DNA of 64,000 bases, taken from assembly GCA_023014485.1 (NCBI GenBank), contig JAJOZX010002576.1, positions 544,501-608,500 on the forward strand, given 5' to 3'. The stretch is from Bathynomus jamesi. Its lineage: Eukaryota; Arthropoda; Malacostraca; Isopoda; Cirolanidae. Position 1 is the stretch's first letter. Every line of letters starts with the position of its first letter. The translations under genes were made by a program, and so were the position numbers. Positions 10,585 through 21,026 of this stretch are shown one piece after another. Below the pieces are notes generated by a model. That model searched no databases. It had not been told where the DNA came from and saw only the letters and a list, made by a program, of their open reading frames with translations.

Positions 10585-10665
10585 AAAACCTAATAACTTT
10601 AACCATTCCTAACCAAACCTTGCCTAACCTAGCGTAACCTAACCTAACCTAGCCTAACCTTAATT
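10585..10665. repeat. Degenerate CCTAA (telomere-like) tract
   Basis: Repeated taacc/ttaacc/cctaac words, including four adjacent CCTAA-like units at 10624-10660. This is the arthropod telomere word used interstitially. Confidence 0.8.
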
Positions 10666-10805
10666 ATATCCTTTTTTTCATGATAAAAGATATTATTTAT
10701 AAAGATAAACCACCGCGACACTGCAAATATCGTGATATGCACATTCGTGTCGCGATGGGCTCTGTGTGTATCCCCAAGATCGTCGCGTTTCCTAGGTAAG
10801 ACAAG

Positions 10806-10806
10806 A

Positions 10807-10836
<30 letters not shown>
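10806..10836. repeat. (CA)n microsatellite
   Basis: About 14 CA units. Confidence 0.95.
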
Positions 10837-10837
<1 letters not shown>

Positions 10838-10947
10838 AGCATCTTTCGTAACATGTCAACCTAGATTTTGTAAAACTTTCACATATAGCCACACACCTTT
10901 AAGTTTTCGTGTTGAAGACAATCTTGCTATGGGATGATTTTGAAAGT

Positions 10948-10951
<4 letters not shown>

Positions 10952-11020
<69 letters not shown>

Positions 11021-11028
11021 TATATATA
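10952..11028. repeat. (TA)n(CA)n(TA)n compound microsatellite
   Basis: TA tract, CA tract, short TA tract; the last TA is the target duplication of the next element. Confidence 0.95.
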
Positions 11029-11608
11029 CAGGGTGTCGCAAAAGGTATGGCTTAAAAATAAACTTTTACAACTTTTTATTATAAATGATAGAGTTAAAGA
11101 ACAATGAAAGAAGTAGGCATGAATGCTTTGTTTTATTTAACATAGTTAGTAAACCTCCACATGATATCCACCGTTCACAACAACTAGTCTAATTCTACGT
11201 TCAAATTCTAAATTTCAGACAGGGAAATTACTCACTGATTTCAAAATTCATCATTTAAACAGTTTACGGTACTTAACTTCCGGCATCAACTACAGTACGA
11301 GGCTATTTGATGTGTTAGGCTCAGGAGCTGGCTAAGTTAAGCTAAGCACCTTGTTGCTAAGCGCCTTTTTATGACACGGTATGCGCATCACTTACACCAG
11401 ATTTCATACGTTCAGCTTTTTTAGAATTTGAGCGTAGAATTAGACTATAGTTGTTGTGAACGGTGGATATCATGTGGAGGTTTACTAACTATATTAAATA
11501 AAACTTAAACCATTCATGCCTGATTTTATCATTGTTCTTTAACTCTATCAGTTCTAATAAAAAAAATTTAAAAGTTTATTTTTAGGCCATACCTTTTGGG
11601 ACACCCTG
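11029..11608. mobile_element. 580-bp foldback MITE, mariner type
   Basis: Long inverted repeats of about 185 bp at 11029-11213 and 11424-11608, roughly 90% identical, starting cagggtgtcgcaaaaggtat on the left. TA at 11027-11028 and 11609-11610. The middle (11214-11423) is unique. No transposase. Confidence 0.9.
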
Positions 11609-11610
11609 TA

Positions 11611-12030
11611 TATATAATGTATATATATATATATTAAGTCTATATTGAAATCTAAAAAATATTTTTGCTTCGTGAATTTTAGACTCGTATAGCAATTCTG
11701 TCTAGACTTTATTTTAAATATTGAGGTTTCTTCTTTTGAGTGGTATACAAGACATTTTAGTACGCTTTAATATCTCTCCAATTTTTTTAATTAATGAAGG
11801 CAAGGTCCCGATCAGAAATCTCGCAAACGCCAGTAGGAGACGAGAGAATATGTACTTTGAAAGTTACACCTTACTTATAATAAAGGTATAACGACAGCAT
11901 GTGCTGGAAGTATCCACACTCTTTCGGATGCAGAGGTGGAAGTGCCACGCATGTTCGAACTTACACGTTTTAGAGCAAGCGTCTCAAACTTATTTCGGCT
12001 CCTGGCCACAATACAACATGTAGGCCTTCC
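11611..12030. other. No gene recognised
   Basis: AT-rich, then a moderately GC-rich block at 11880-12030 without a recognisable family. A short ctcaaacttatttcggctcc string resembles hAT ends but has no partner. Confidence 0.5.
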
Positions 12031-12033
12031 CGC

Positions 12034-12036
<3 letters not shown>

Positions 12037-12109
<73 letters not shown>

Positions 12110-12110
12110 T
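12037..12110. repeat. (CA)n(TA)n microsatellite
   Basis: About 17 CA units then about 19 TA units. Confidence 0.97.
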
Positions 12111-12114
12111 ATAT

Positions 12115-12335
12115 TACTTTTCTGTCGAACTCTCTAACGCAAGGGTCGATTGTTATTCTAAATCTCAACCAGTCAACTTTGGAACAACCCTCCTCAATCC
12201 ATCTTTCCCCCTGCTTATGAGTCTTTAATCTTTCAAACGCAGAGTGTCGAGGCATTTCGAAAATTTTGGATCTTGATTTTGGCTCTCTTTTTCTTCTATG
12301 GACATTCTCCATTGGCCCCTCCTTCCTGTAAAAAA
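12115..12335 (+). pseudogene. LINE RT C-terminal tail fragment
   Basis: The plus-strand reading has LSNSLTQGSIVILNLNQSTL, EQPSSIHLSP and FNLSNAECRGISKILDL. This parallels the tail at 60045-60410 and 52880-53200 read on the minus strand (QSFKRRVSRHR there). The three are copies of one jockey/CR1-like LINE whose protein ends in a ...FKRxVSRHL motif. Only the last ~60 codons survive, out of frame in places. Confidence 0.6.
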
Positions 12336-12399
12336 TAAAATGGGGAACTTAACCGTATTTTCCTAGTCATTGTCGTCGTAAATTTGTTCAAATTAAAAA

Positions 12400-12465
12400 C
12401 GTAGCCCAGTGGGTAACACCGTTTTCCTACTCTCAGACTCTGAGGTCGGGGGTTCTTCTCCTGAT
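12400..12465 (+). repeat. tRNA-derived SINE head
   Basis: gtagcccagtgggtaacacc has an A-box-like spacing and ggtcgggggttcttctcc a B-box-like one. The same head appears inverted at 23625-23790, where it is followed by a caggcca-aatgcggcctat body, also present at 3378-3400. Confidence 0.5.
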
Positions 12466-12470
12466 GGTGC

Positions 12471-12471
12471 T

Positions 12472-12510
<39 letters not shown>
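12471..12510. repeat. (GT)n(GA)n microsatellite
   Basis: GT tract then GA tract at the outer end of the Penelope-like element. Confidence 0.95.
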
Positions 12511-12546
12511 GTTTAAATAATTTTTTAATAACTATATTTTTGCATG

Positions 12547-12575
12547 GACGTTTCGAAATAAGTTTCCATCATCAG
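12547..12575 (-). ncRNA. Hammerhead-ribozyme-like core
   Basis: On the minus strand the sequence reads ctgatga, then ggaa-acuua-uuuc as a 4-bp stem II, then gaaac. CUGAUGA and GAAA are the two conserved catalytic boxes of hammerhead ribozymes, and such motifs are known in the terminal repeats of Penelope-like elements. I did not establish stems I and III. Confidence 0.55.
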
Positions 12576-12789
12576 TGCCCGTTTAATTACAAATAACATT
12601 GTGATGAAATCTCATGAAATAAAATAATTCAAAACCTGAATGACACTTTTGCCAGCGCTTTAGTGAAAGTGGAGTTCAGTATGTATAAATTTTTTCAGAT
12701 CATTTTATGTTAAATTTGAGTGATAAAGTTGGTCTTTTTTTTTTTTAGTTTTCTTTCACTGCATAAAAAATTCTAAAATTCAGAGATTG

Positions 12790-13990
12790 GTTATAGTTGA
12801 TTATTGCTATTTTTTTTATATTACTTTTAATGAAGGGGACCAATGAAACTGTCATATTGATTTTGCGTTCTCTAATAACGCATGCAATAGAGTTCGATGG
12901 TCTATTTCGAGGGAAAGAGATTTGTCGGCTTCACTCTCTCAAATGTTCGTCAATTCTTAATTTGAATTGGCGGGTGGTGCATCCAATATAATCTGCATGA
13001 CAGCGAATACATTCAAATGAATAAATAATGAACGAAGCTTCAGAAGCTGGAAGTTTCTCCCTTTGGTATCAACGGGATTTCAGGTTATGAGTGTTGTTGG
13101 AATTTAAAATCAATTTGTGGGTATAATTGGGTTAACAAAAAGGAGCAAAAATCTGGGTGTATTTATGGGCTTAGTTAGATAGCCATAATATATGGAAATT
13201 TAAAGTATTTTATGGCATTTTGTAAATTCTGTCGAGGAAGATTTCAATTGTTTTTGGAAAGCCTTTTTGAATATTTGGGAAACAAATTCTGGTGGAAGAA
13301 ATTTTGTAGAAAAGAAATTTCTTGGTGCATGAAAAGAAATAAATAGGAGGGAAGATGGTACGAGCAATTTTTAATGCAACCGTAGAATTTTCACTCATAA
13401 ACTCTTTTCTTTGATTTAAAATTTTCACTTACCTCTAAATTTTCTTCCTTTCTTTCAACTTCCCTTTCTTTGCTTTGATTTCAAAATTTCACTTGTCTTT
13501 AAATGTTTTTCTATTTTTTAACCTTCCTTCTTAAGCCTCGTAGGGATCAGCTGGTATGATGTTGTTTGGTGTCCTTTGTATTCCTTTGTACAATTCCTTT
13601 TATAGATGTTATGCATGTTTCTAAAGCAGTTTGCATGCGTAAGTAAATTCACTGCATACTGACTTGTTGAACATCTTCTTGTGTATGTTTGTTTTTGTAT
13701 CAAGAAATGCCATTGTGTTAGTTTCGTCTTTTATAAATTTTATGGAAGTAATGATTAAAATAATTTATGAAAAAGCCATTTGAGTCTGTTTTGTTTTTGA
13801 AGAGTAAAAATCTATTGTTCGTATACCTTTTGTAAAGGGAAAGTTTATATTCGGTTGGACAACTTCTCTGTCTTATTTCCTCATGGTGGGATAGGAAGAC
13901 GGTGGCCAGGATGGCTAGAGAGTTAGTTTGTCGGTAGATCTGTTTGGTTGTTGAAAAAGAAATAGGTACCTAAACAGCCAAGATAGATAG
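12790..13990 (-). pseudogene. Penelope-like RT / GIY-YIG pseudogene
   Basis: The RT part reads SLAILATVFLSHHEEIRQRS, CPTEYKLSLYKRYTNNRFLL and FKNKTDSNGFFINYF. The usual catalytic YIDD has become YTNN, removing both Asp. Farther on, in another frame, a NIHKKMFNKSVCSEFTYACK segment resembles the RT thumb/linker. At 13020-12920, FECIRCHADYIGCTTRQFK then LRIDEHLRE is the second half of a GIY-YIG nuclease, with the Y-I-G and following Arg visible. At least four frameshifts or stops separate these pieces, so it is non-functional. Confidence 0.8.
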
Positions 13991-14029
13991 TTTCCAAAAA
14001 TCTTGTTTAAACATTAAGTAGACATTTAG

Positions 14030-14047
14030 TAGTAGTACTACTACTAC

Positions 14048-14079
<32 letters not shown>

Positions 14080-14080
14080 T
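14030..14080. repeat. (TAG)n/(ACT)n palindromic trinucleotide repeat
   Basis: TAG units switch to ACT and back to TAG, so the tract is self-complementary. Confidence 0.95.
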
Positions 14081-14089
14081 CGTCAAAAT

Positions 14090-15550
14090 AAAATTTATTT
14101 AAACTTTTCACATTGAGACTTTTGTGTGTAAAGAATCAACATCTTTCATAAAATAGTTAGTGGAGTTAATCAATTAAGAGGGTTTCTCCAGCGAATGTGT
14201 AAAAATGTTTAACTGAATATTCATTTGAAGTTAATGTTTCAAGGAAGAAGACTAATTAGAGGTTTATTTAATTTGTAAATGTAGATTGTGCAAACAGAAA
14301 TAATTGGTCGTTTTCGTTAAGTAATCCACAGTTTACAAATTAGCCAAATGCCTCATCCCTTCTTTGTCCTCACTTTAAAGAAAATTCAAAGTACTGTCTT
14401 TGACATATTTACATCGAAACCATAAGTTTTTCAGTTGGTAAAGACAGTTTTATATATATATATATACAGTGTATATCGATGGTTTTCTTTACATGTAAGC
14501 GCGCAGAAATTTTCGCTTCCTTGATATTTCGAGTACTATAACAATGAATTTAATAGTAATATTAATAAGTTATTTAAACCACAATTGTCAAAGGACTTAA
14601 GTACTTTTACACAATAATAAAAAATCAAAGATGAATATGGCCATTCCATTTATGAACTTAGGACTCACTTACTAATACAAAATACTAATAAAGATAGTTG
14701 TCAGAAATAGCAACTAACGATTGTGACGCAGTCTTGATGGGAGGACCGAAGCCTACCTAATTCTAGTTAGACCACACTTGTACAAAATTTCATGTTCTTT
14801 TGTGAAATCGAGGGAAACCCAGTCAATTCATAAATTTACAACAAATACCACAACCATTAAAATTTTGAGCTCGCATTCAAAGTCAGTGGGTCAAAAGTTG
14901 TGAAGCTGCACTCATAATCTCAGTTGCTCGTGAGCTTAAAATAAATGTTAAGGTCTCACTGGGTTAAAAATTTATGCTGAGAATCGTTTGTAGGAAATTA
15001 TTTACGTGTTATAATGCGAATGTGGACCGACTAAACATGGATAGGGTTTGGGCGGACTACTATTGTAGCCAGCCCTGACATCATCTGCATGGAAGAAATA
15101 AGGCTTCAGGGTTGTCCTTTTGTTTTCAAACCAGTATTTTATTGCTGTTACGAGCATGGACAAAAAAAAAATCCAATCTTTTTCAAAATGTATTAGTTCT
15201 AAATCTTGGAATATTAAGTCCACTGCAGAAACAGAGGGAAGCAATATCGTTACAGAACCTTGTCTTGGTGTACAGTTTCGGAAAAAAGTTCGCCTACAAA
15301 AATAAAATTTCAAACAATCTAAAAATTTAGTAATCACTAACGACTGGATTTTGTTTCTAAAATTGTTATTAATGTTACCAGGTTGTTGAAGACCATCGCA
15401 AGCATTGGACATGGGAACAAAAGCATACCTTGAGTGGAAATAATGATTAATCATAATAATTACGCTACTGTTTGATGTTAATGTACTTCATCTTAATATT
15501 ATGATAATGTCTTGCGCACTTCCTGCTAATGTAGGAACAAAATAAATTGT
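14090..15550. other. No recognisable gene; one anonymous 150-codon frame
   Basis: AT-rich. The only notable open frame is 15002-15454 on the minus strand (150 codons), with no motif, signal peptide or repeat match that I recognise. It overlaps competing frames on the plus strand. I do not call it a gene. Confidence 0.5.
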
Positions 15551-15557
15551 TTAAATA

Positions 15558-16934
15558 TAAGGTTGTAACATATATTCTGCTCGATTTTTAAGTTCATTCA
15601 GAACAAAAATTAAATGACTTATAAGGACAAATTTGCTCGAATTTTTAGTCTATTCACAACAAAAATTAAATGACATAATGACAAATTAATCATTAATATA
15701 ATTCCCTTCTTTTTCTATAACCTCCTCCGACCTGTAGAAAAGTTTTTTATGCCCACGTTCGAAGAAATCCCTTGGTTTCGAGTTAAAAAAAGCGATCACT
15801 TCGTTTTCGATAGCTTCCCTGGATTGCAACTTTTGTCCATCTTGGTGGTGTTGCAGACTTCTGAATAAATGGTAGTCTGAAGGTGCGATGTCCAGAGAAT
15901 AAGGTGTATGAGGCATTTTTTCCCAACCAAATGCCTCCAATTGGGCAGTGGTGATTCGAGCAGTGTGAGGGCGCGCGTTATCCTGGTGGAATAGAACACC
16001 TCTACGATTAATTAATGCAGGACGTTTTTCTTGTAATGCCGTCTTCAATCGTTGGAATTGTTGGCAGTAGACTTCAGCTGTGACTGTTTGGTTATCTGGC
16101 AAAAGCTCAAAATGAATAATTCCTTGCATATCCCACCAAACGCATAGCAAAATTTTCTTTGGATGGGGTCCATTCCTTGGCTGGGGTTCAGGCTTTGTTT
16201 CATGGCTAAGCCACTGACGTCGACGCTTAATATTGTTATAGAGAACCCATTTTTCATTCCCAGTGACGATCCGATTCAAAATCGGTGCCTGCAGTTACCG
16301 AGAATGCAGTGATGTGCAAATATCGATTCGATGTTGAAGATATGCTTGTGACAAATCATGCGGAACCCATTTTTCAACCTTCACTACTTTTCCTAACAGC
16401 TTCAAATGAGGAAGAATGGTCATATGGCTAACGCCGAATTGCAGGCCAAGTTCTCTTACAGTTACCGTTGAGTTTTCCCCACTGTTGCTTTCAGCAACTC
16501 TTCATCTAACTCATTTGGTCGTCCTGTTCGTTGATAATCTTTCAGACTGAAGTCCCATTTCTGAACTTCTCAAACCATCTCCTCAAGTCCTGCACATCCA
16601 TTCGCTCACAACATCATTTCCATAAACTCTGAATGTTTCTTGCGGATTCACTAGCGTTAGATCCTTTATGGAACTCATACAGCATCACATGTCGAGTATG
16701 AGTTGTAACTATATGAAAAACACCAGAGAAAATATTCATTAGCTTAATCCTACACTAGCCTAAGCCTACACTAGCCTAAGTGATTCTGTATCATTCTGTA
16801 TCGTGATAAAACCTGTGCGAACCTGTCGCCGCGTGTATTTGGCAACATTTCTAAAACTATTTCACATTATCTTGACGTTATTCTATTATCTATCGTCCGT
16901 TTTCTAATCGAGCAGAATTTATGTTACAACCTGA
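15558..16934 (-). mobile_element. mariner (DD34D) transposon
   Basis: Inverted repeats taaggttgtaacatatattc... and its complement ...ttatgttacaacctga, about 30 bp with few mismatches, at 15558 and 16934. TA flanks at 15556-15557 and 16935-16936. The AGGTTG-type end and 1377-bp length are typical of mariner. Confidence 0.92.
15686..16720 (-). pseudogene. mariner DD34D transposase pseudogene
   Basis: The C-terminal 197 codons (16279-15686) are open: NRIVTGNEKWVLYNNIKRRR, LLCVWWDMQGIIHFELLP, LFHQDNARPHTARIT and SLDIAPSDYHLFRSLQHH. GNEKW stands where GDEKW normally supplies the first catalytic Asp, so that residue is lost. QDNARPH and APSDYHLF keep the second and third, with 34 residues between them (DD34D). 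Upstream, 16720-16280 contains an N-terminal helix-turn-helix remnant (GRPNELDEELLKA), a hinge and HDLSQ/YLQHRIDICTSL-like pieces, broken by at least one stop and frameshifts. Inactive because of the N-terminal breaks and the D-to-N change. Confidence 0.88.
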
Positions 16935-17291
16935 TACATTTGGAAATTGTTTATATTCACACTTTCTGAGAATTTCGTATTCAATACTTTGAAGCCATTG
17001 AGCGACCTCTAAATATTAAAATATCTCAATAAAACTTTGTACACAGTGTTTTTACATCATATGACATACTTTGATGGGGTCAGAGCACGGAAACGTAAAA
17101 GTTGAAAAATAAGTGACACCCTAATATATACTGTATATATAGCCTAGGACTTTGCGCGAACTAAGAATAAGATGGCCTACGTCCAATTTTCAACTCAAAT
17201 TATCGTCAAATTTTTGGAGAAACGACGAATATTTTTTTTTTTTTTTTATTTTTTATTTTTTTATTATTTTTAATTTCTCCTATTCAAAATG

Positions 17292-17531
17292 GGATCTTTT
17301 CCGTTTGACTGCCGCCATTGAAACATAGCCTTCTTTAGTTAGCTTTATAAGGCTAACTAACAAAAATATCACGACCTAACCTAACCAATCGTCAAGGTCG
17401 TACAGTTGACCTAACGATTGGTTAGGTTAGGTCGTGATATTTTCGTTAGTTAGCCTTATAAGGTTAAGTAAAGAAGACTGGGGGCACTCACCTCTTATGT
17501 TTCAATGGCGGCAGTCAAACGGAAAAGATCC
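17292..17531. mobile_element. 240-bp palindromic element with 8-bp duplication, enclosing the CCTAACC hairpin
   Basis: Ends ggatcttttccgtttgactg and complement, about 35 bp of outer arm, flanked by tcaaaatg at 17284-17291 and 17532-17539. Inside is the same hairpin core as at 3413-3614 (ttataaggctaactaac..., centre near 17400). A shorter relative with the same ggatcttttccgttt ends is at 56924-57047. Confidence 0.88.
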
Positions 17532-17738
17532 TCAAAATGTACTGATTATTAATAAAAAGTTAAAATAAGTTTAAAAAATATTAATTTCTCTCATTTCAAT
17601 GGTGCCCATAGAACGGAAAAGGTCCATTTTTTGAAACCGTGTATATTGAGATCGAAAAAAATAACCTTCACATCAGTTTTTAGAGTTTGTACACTTACAA
17701 GACTAAGAATCCAATTTTAACGTTTTTCACCAAATAAT

Positions 17739-17768
17739 TGTCTATAATATAATATAATATAATATAAA
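17739..17768. repeat. (TAATA)n microsatellite
   Basis: About six TAATA-type units. Confidence 0.9.
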
Positions 17769-17819
17769 TTAACCTTAATTAACAGAGCTATAAAATTTGT
17801 TCGAATTATTAATTTTCAC

Positions 17820-17915
17820 AGGGTACTTCTGGACGCAGAAGACGGTCTCTCATCCAACTTCTCTCCAGACCTACTCTCGCTGAACTTCGTAACACTGGCC
17901 CCGACGTAGCCCAGT
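17820..17915 (-). repeat. 5S rRNA-derived SINE, head
   Basis: On the minus strand: cgaagttcagcgagagtagg then tctggagagaagttggatga and gagaccgtcttctgcgtcc. This follows 5S rRNA box A to box C in order and spacing, and then the SINE body gtccaga. Family member with 1955-2135 and 44455-44640. Confidence 0.65.
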
Positions 17916-17919
17916 TTCC

Positions 17920-18425
17920 ACAAGAAACTGAAATTTATATAAAAAATAGATTTTCCACTAAAATTTGTTGAAAAGTCTGCCGCCATTAGTTCGATAATAA
18001 TGTCTCATAAAAATCTGAACGATGTAAAATCGCTAGAAAGCAACTATTCTTCAAAAATAAGAAGACATTGTTATTCTTTGTTATTCTAATATGAGATGAA
18101 CAGATCCACATGAGTATAAGGAGAATAGTTAATAGGCATTCCAGAAAACTTATCGGAGAAGACAACAAACTTCCCAAATGCCATAAGTCTTTGTATCATC
18201 TTCTTGGCCCATTTTACTTTTGTTTTACATTAGTCCTTTAAATATAGGACCTATATATTCTTTATTATTCGACAAAGGGTAATCTGTTTCTTGTTATAAA
18301 TTGACGATCTTTTTTAAACCCAAAATCTTTGCGCATTTACTTCATAACTACTGATGTCTGTTTGGGCCAATGGTTAACTCCTCTTTGATTTTTTCTGACG
18401 AAAATTTGGGATGATATTATTAGCT
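17920..18425. other. No feature recognised
   Basis: AT-rich unique-looking sequence without convincing frames. Confidence 0.5.
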
Positions 18426-18513
18426 GAGATGAAAAAGATAGCTCAGGATAGAACACGTTGGCGGGACACATAAGTTGAACCTGCCTGATAGGCAGAACAC
18501 GATGGATGGATGG
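18426..18513 (+). mobile_element. 5'-truncated RTE-like LINE tail
   Basis: 88 bp matching the 3' end of the copy at 29608-29909 (agatagctcaggatagaaca, cagaacacgatggatggatg). Flanked by attattagct at 18416-18425 and 18514-18523, a 10-bp target duplication as left by LINE integration. Confidence 0.85.
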
Positions 18514-18523
18514 ATTATTAGCT

Positions 18524-19229
18524 AACCAATGGTAAATCCAAGATTCTGAGTTATCAGCCTCTCACTTTAACTGTAACTCTGATTGGTCACTCACGAATAA
18601 TGGTGATATATCAGCAGCACCAACTGTAAAATGCATGTTATACGATCTAACTATTCCGACACAAGATACGTTCCGTTTATATTCTAAAACCCAGGACTCG
18701 CGAGTAATATTGGCTCTTCCCATAAGTTTTCCGAATGCCATGAAGAGTGCCAATTTATTCTGGCAATGCCCAGTATAAATGCTTCCTTTATTGTTTAACC
18801 AGAAAGATTTATTAACCCTCTAGGGGAATGTCATTTTACTGATTTTGGTCTGGCTAACGCCAGACGATTTTATTCAGTCTCAGGAAAGACTTCCAGCCGA
18901 TAAAGGGTGAGCCATACCACACAGTCTATATTATTATTATTATTATTATTATTATTTATTATTATTTTAAAAACTGAAACAGGTTTAAACCCCATTTTTA
19001 TAATTGCATAATACAGTGTAAATTGCATACTGTCTCCAAAACACTGTAGTATGCATTAACCTTTGAGCTTGAGCGCAATTAAGCAAATTGCAGAACTCCA
19101 TTGCTTATATGACAGGGTGAATCGGTACCAAATTTACATCCATCACACAGTTCGAACGCTTGCAGAATGTGTAATAACCATAAGGCGCTGAAAAGCCATT
19201 AAAAGCCCAATTGTGATCAAAATCTAACG
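18524..19229. other. No gene; (ATT)n at 18918-18962
   Basis: A 63-codon reverse frame (18562-18753) shows no known motif. An ATT trinucleotide tract is present. Nothing else was recognised. Confidence 0.5.

Positions 19230-19271
<42 letters not shown>
19230..19271. repeat. (TA)n microsatellite
   Basis: About 20 TA units. Confidence 0.97.
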
Positions 19272-19272
<1 letters not shown>

Positions 19273-19297
19273 TGTGTCCGAAATAATATACATATAT

Positions 19298-19589
19298 ATG
19301 TTACGCGTGATCGGTGAAATTACCCATTTCATGAAAAATGCAAAATATTGCGTTTTTCATGAAATGCCAATTTCATGAAATAAGCAAAAGTAATGCATTT
19401 TTCATGAAATACACAATTTTGATGTGCGTTTTTCATGAAATCGGCAAAGGATGAAAAGACATTTACGTGACCAATTTCAGTGTGCATTTTTCATGAAATC
19501 GGCAAAGAATGAGCTAATAAGATGCATTTTTACAGCAAACCAGAACAAAGTTTATTTTATACGCCATGCACATTTCACCGATCACGCGT

Positions 19590-19594
<5 letters not shown>
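19298..19594. mobile_element. MITE with ATGTTACGCG ends and internal TTTCATGAAA repeats
   Basis: Ends atgttacgcgtgatcggtga and complement (23 bp, perfect), lying between TA microsatellites. The interior has at least five copies of a tgcatttttcatgaaat-type word in both orientations. Related in design to 4628-4899 and 43911-44185. Confidence 0.85.

Positions 19595-19640
<46 letters not shown>
19595..19640. repeat. (TA)n microsatellite
   Basis: TA tract on the right of the MITE. Confidence 0.97.
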
Positions 19641-19643
<3 letters not shown>

Positions 19644-19848
19644 TAATGGTAGCTTTTAGAGTATATGGCATCCGTCTTTTCTTCAATTGGACTTTGACCT
19701 TTGTTGAGATCATAAGGTAGAGATAGACTTGTGTGTCACTTCTACTATCCACATCGCTGAGTGAGGCAGCTGAGGCTACTTCCAATCTCTGAAGTGTCCT
19801 CTGTGTATGATATGATGGGGTGTTCCTATACTTCATTTTACCTGGTCG

Positions 19849-20070
19849 CAAAGCTGGGCACTTGCGGGTTTTTTTGCGGTACTGCGGTACTGCGGTACTA
19901 CCGCACTACCAAACCGGTACCGCATAACGCAGTACCGCAAAGGATCGCTGAAAGTACAGCTTGTACTTTCAGCGATCCTTTGCGGTACTGCGTTATGCGG
20001 TACCGGTTTGGTAGTGCGGTAGTACCGCAGTACCGCAGTACCGCAAAAAAAACGCAAGTGCCCAGCTTTG
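19849..20070. mobile_element. Palindromic hAT-type MITE (GCGGTACT family)
   Basis: A near-perfect 222-bp palindrome: caaagctgggcacttgcggg at the left, complement at the right, arms built of gcggtactgcggtact repeats. Flanked by cctggtcg at 19841-19848 and 20071-20078 (8-bp duplication). Both strands give almost the same long open frame purely because it is a palindrome. Confidence 0.92.
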
Positions 20071-20078
20071 CCTGGTCG

Positions 20079-20980
20079 GTGTCTTAAGAGCTGAGTCACG
20101 AAACATCTTCTGTAGTTGTTCTTTTCCTGCCTTGATTTTTCTAGATGGATGTAGCCATCTGGTTTTTTTTTGTTACTCTGAAGAAACGTTTCAGAACGCT
20201 TTGTTTATGACTCCTTTGGACATCTAATCTTTAAGGTCCCTTTTTAGTATGAAAGAGGTTTAAAAAAAGATGTATCAGAAGTTTTTTTTTGCTTTTTTTT
20301 TTTTTTAACGCGCACCAGGTCTGGTGGTATTTACACTTAAAACGAAACTAATAAAAACTAGGAGATATTTCAAGTTTGCTTCAGACATTAATTAGGAAAT
20401 TCAAAATCCAAAAATTGAAATACTGATTCTGATTAAATCAATACAACGAATTTGATTTCTAAAATTCCCTCCCACCCCCCGCCCCACGCCAAAAAAAAAC
20501 CAAGGAGTTTCTTTCCTTTTGTTACATTGTAGCTAACCCATTAATTTCAGTATTCGATATTTACGCTGGAAAGAACATTTTGATGGATTTTTCTCCATTT
20601 GATTTTAACATATTTTAAAATGACTTGATGCCAAAAATAGAAATTAGGATTTAATAATTGACTTTTGGTTTTCTTTTTGTATTTAAAAAAAGGCTTTTTC
20701 TCACACTGATAAAAAGGAATTAATTAATTAACAAAGAAATTTAAAACTCACTTAGGATTTACCGAAAGGAAAGACCAAACAACAACAACAACAACAACAA
20801 AAATAATACTTTTAATTCATTAGCTTTTAAACTTTTACAAGCGTGCAAATACTCAAGGCTAAAAATAAGTATAAAATAAATAAGCGCCAATTCCCCTTTT
20901 CTTCACATTTGGCCACACCGGTTTTATATTTCAGGTTTCTTCTTTTTACGGTCCTCTTCGAAACTTCACTCCAGGGAGCG
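20079..20980. other. No gene recognised
   Basis: Poly-T/A runs and (CAA)n at 20778-20800; no known family or motif. Confidence 0.5.

Positions 20981-20983
<3 letters not shown>

Positions 20984-21023
<40 letters not shown>
20984..21023. repeat. (GA)n microsatellite
   Basis: About 20 GA units. Confidence 0.97.

Positions 21024-21026
<3 letters not shown>

Larger units (their letters stand above)
12520..13990 (-). mobile_element. Penelope-like retroelement, truncated
   Basis: From right to left on the reverse strand it has an RT remnant (13990-13700), a linker, a GIY-YIG endonuclease remnant (13020-12900), a 3' region with a hammerhead-like core (12547-12575) and a terminal microsatellite. 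That order is the standard Penelope-like layout. The 5' part of RT is missing. Confidence 0.8.

Noticed and set aside
11980..12030. hAT terminus (ctcaaacttatttcggctcc)
   Set aside because: No complementary end or 8-bp duplication within several kb; similarity too short.
15002..15454. 150-codon reverse open frame as a host gene
   Set aside because: No domain, signal or repeat match, competing frames on the other strand, AT-rich composition; long enough to arise by chance in 64 kb.
19761..20099. Pair of ~90-108-codon proteins on opposite strands with near-identical sequence
   Set aside because: A direct consequence of the palindromic hAT MITE; not two genes.
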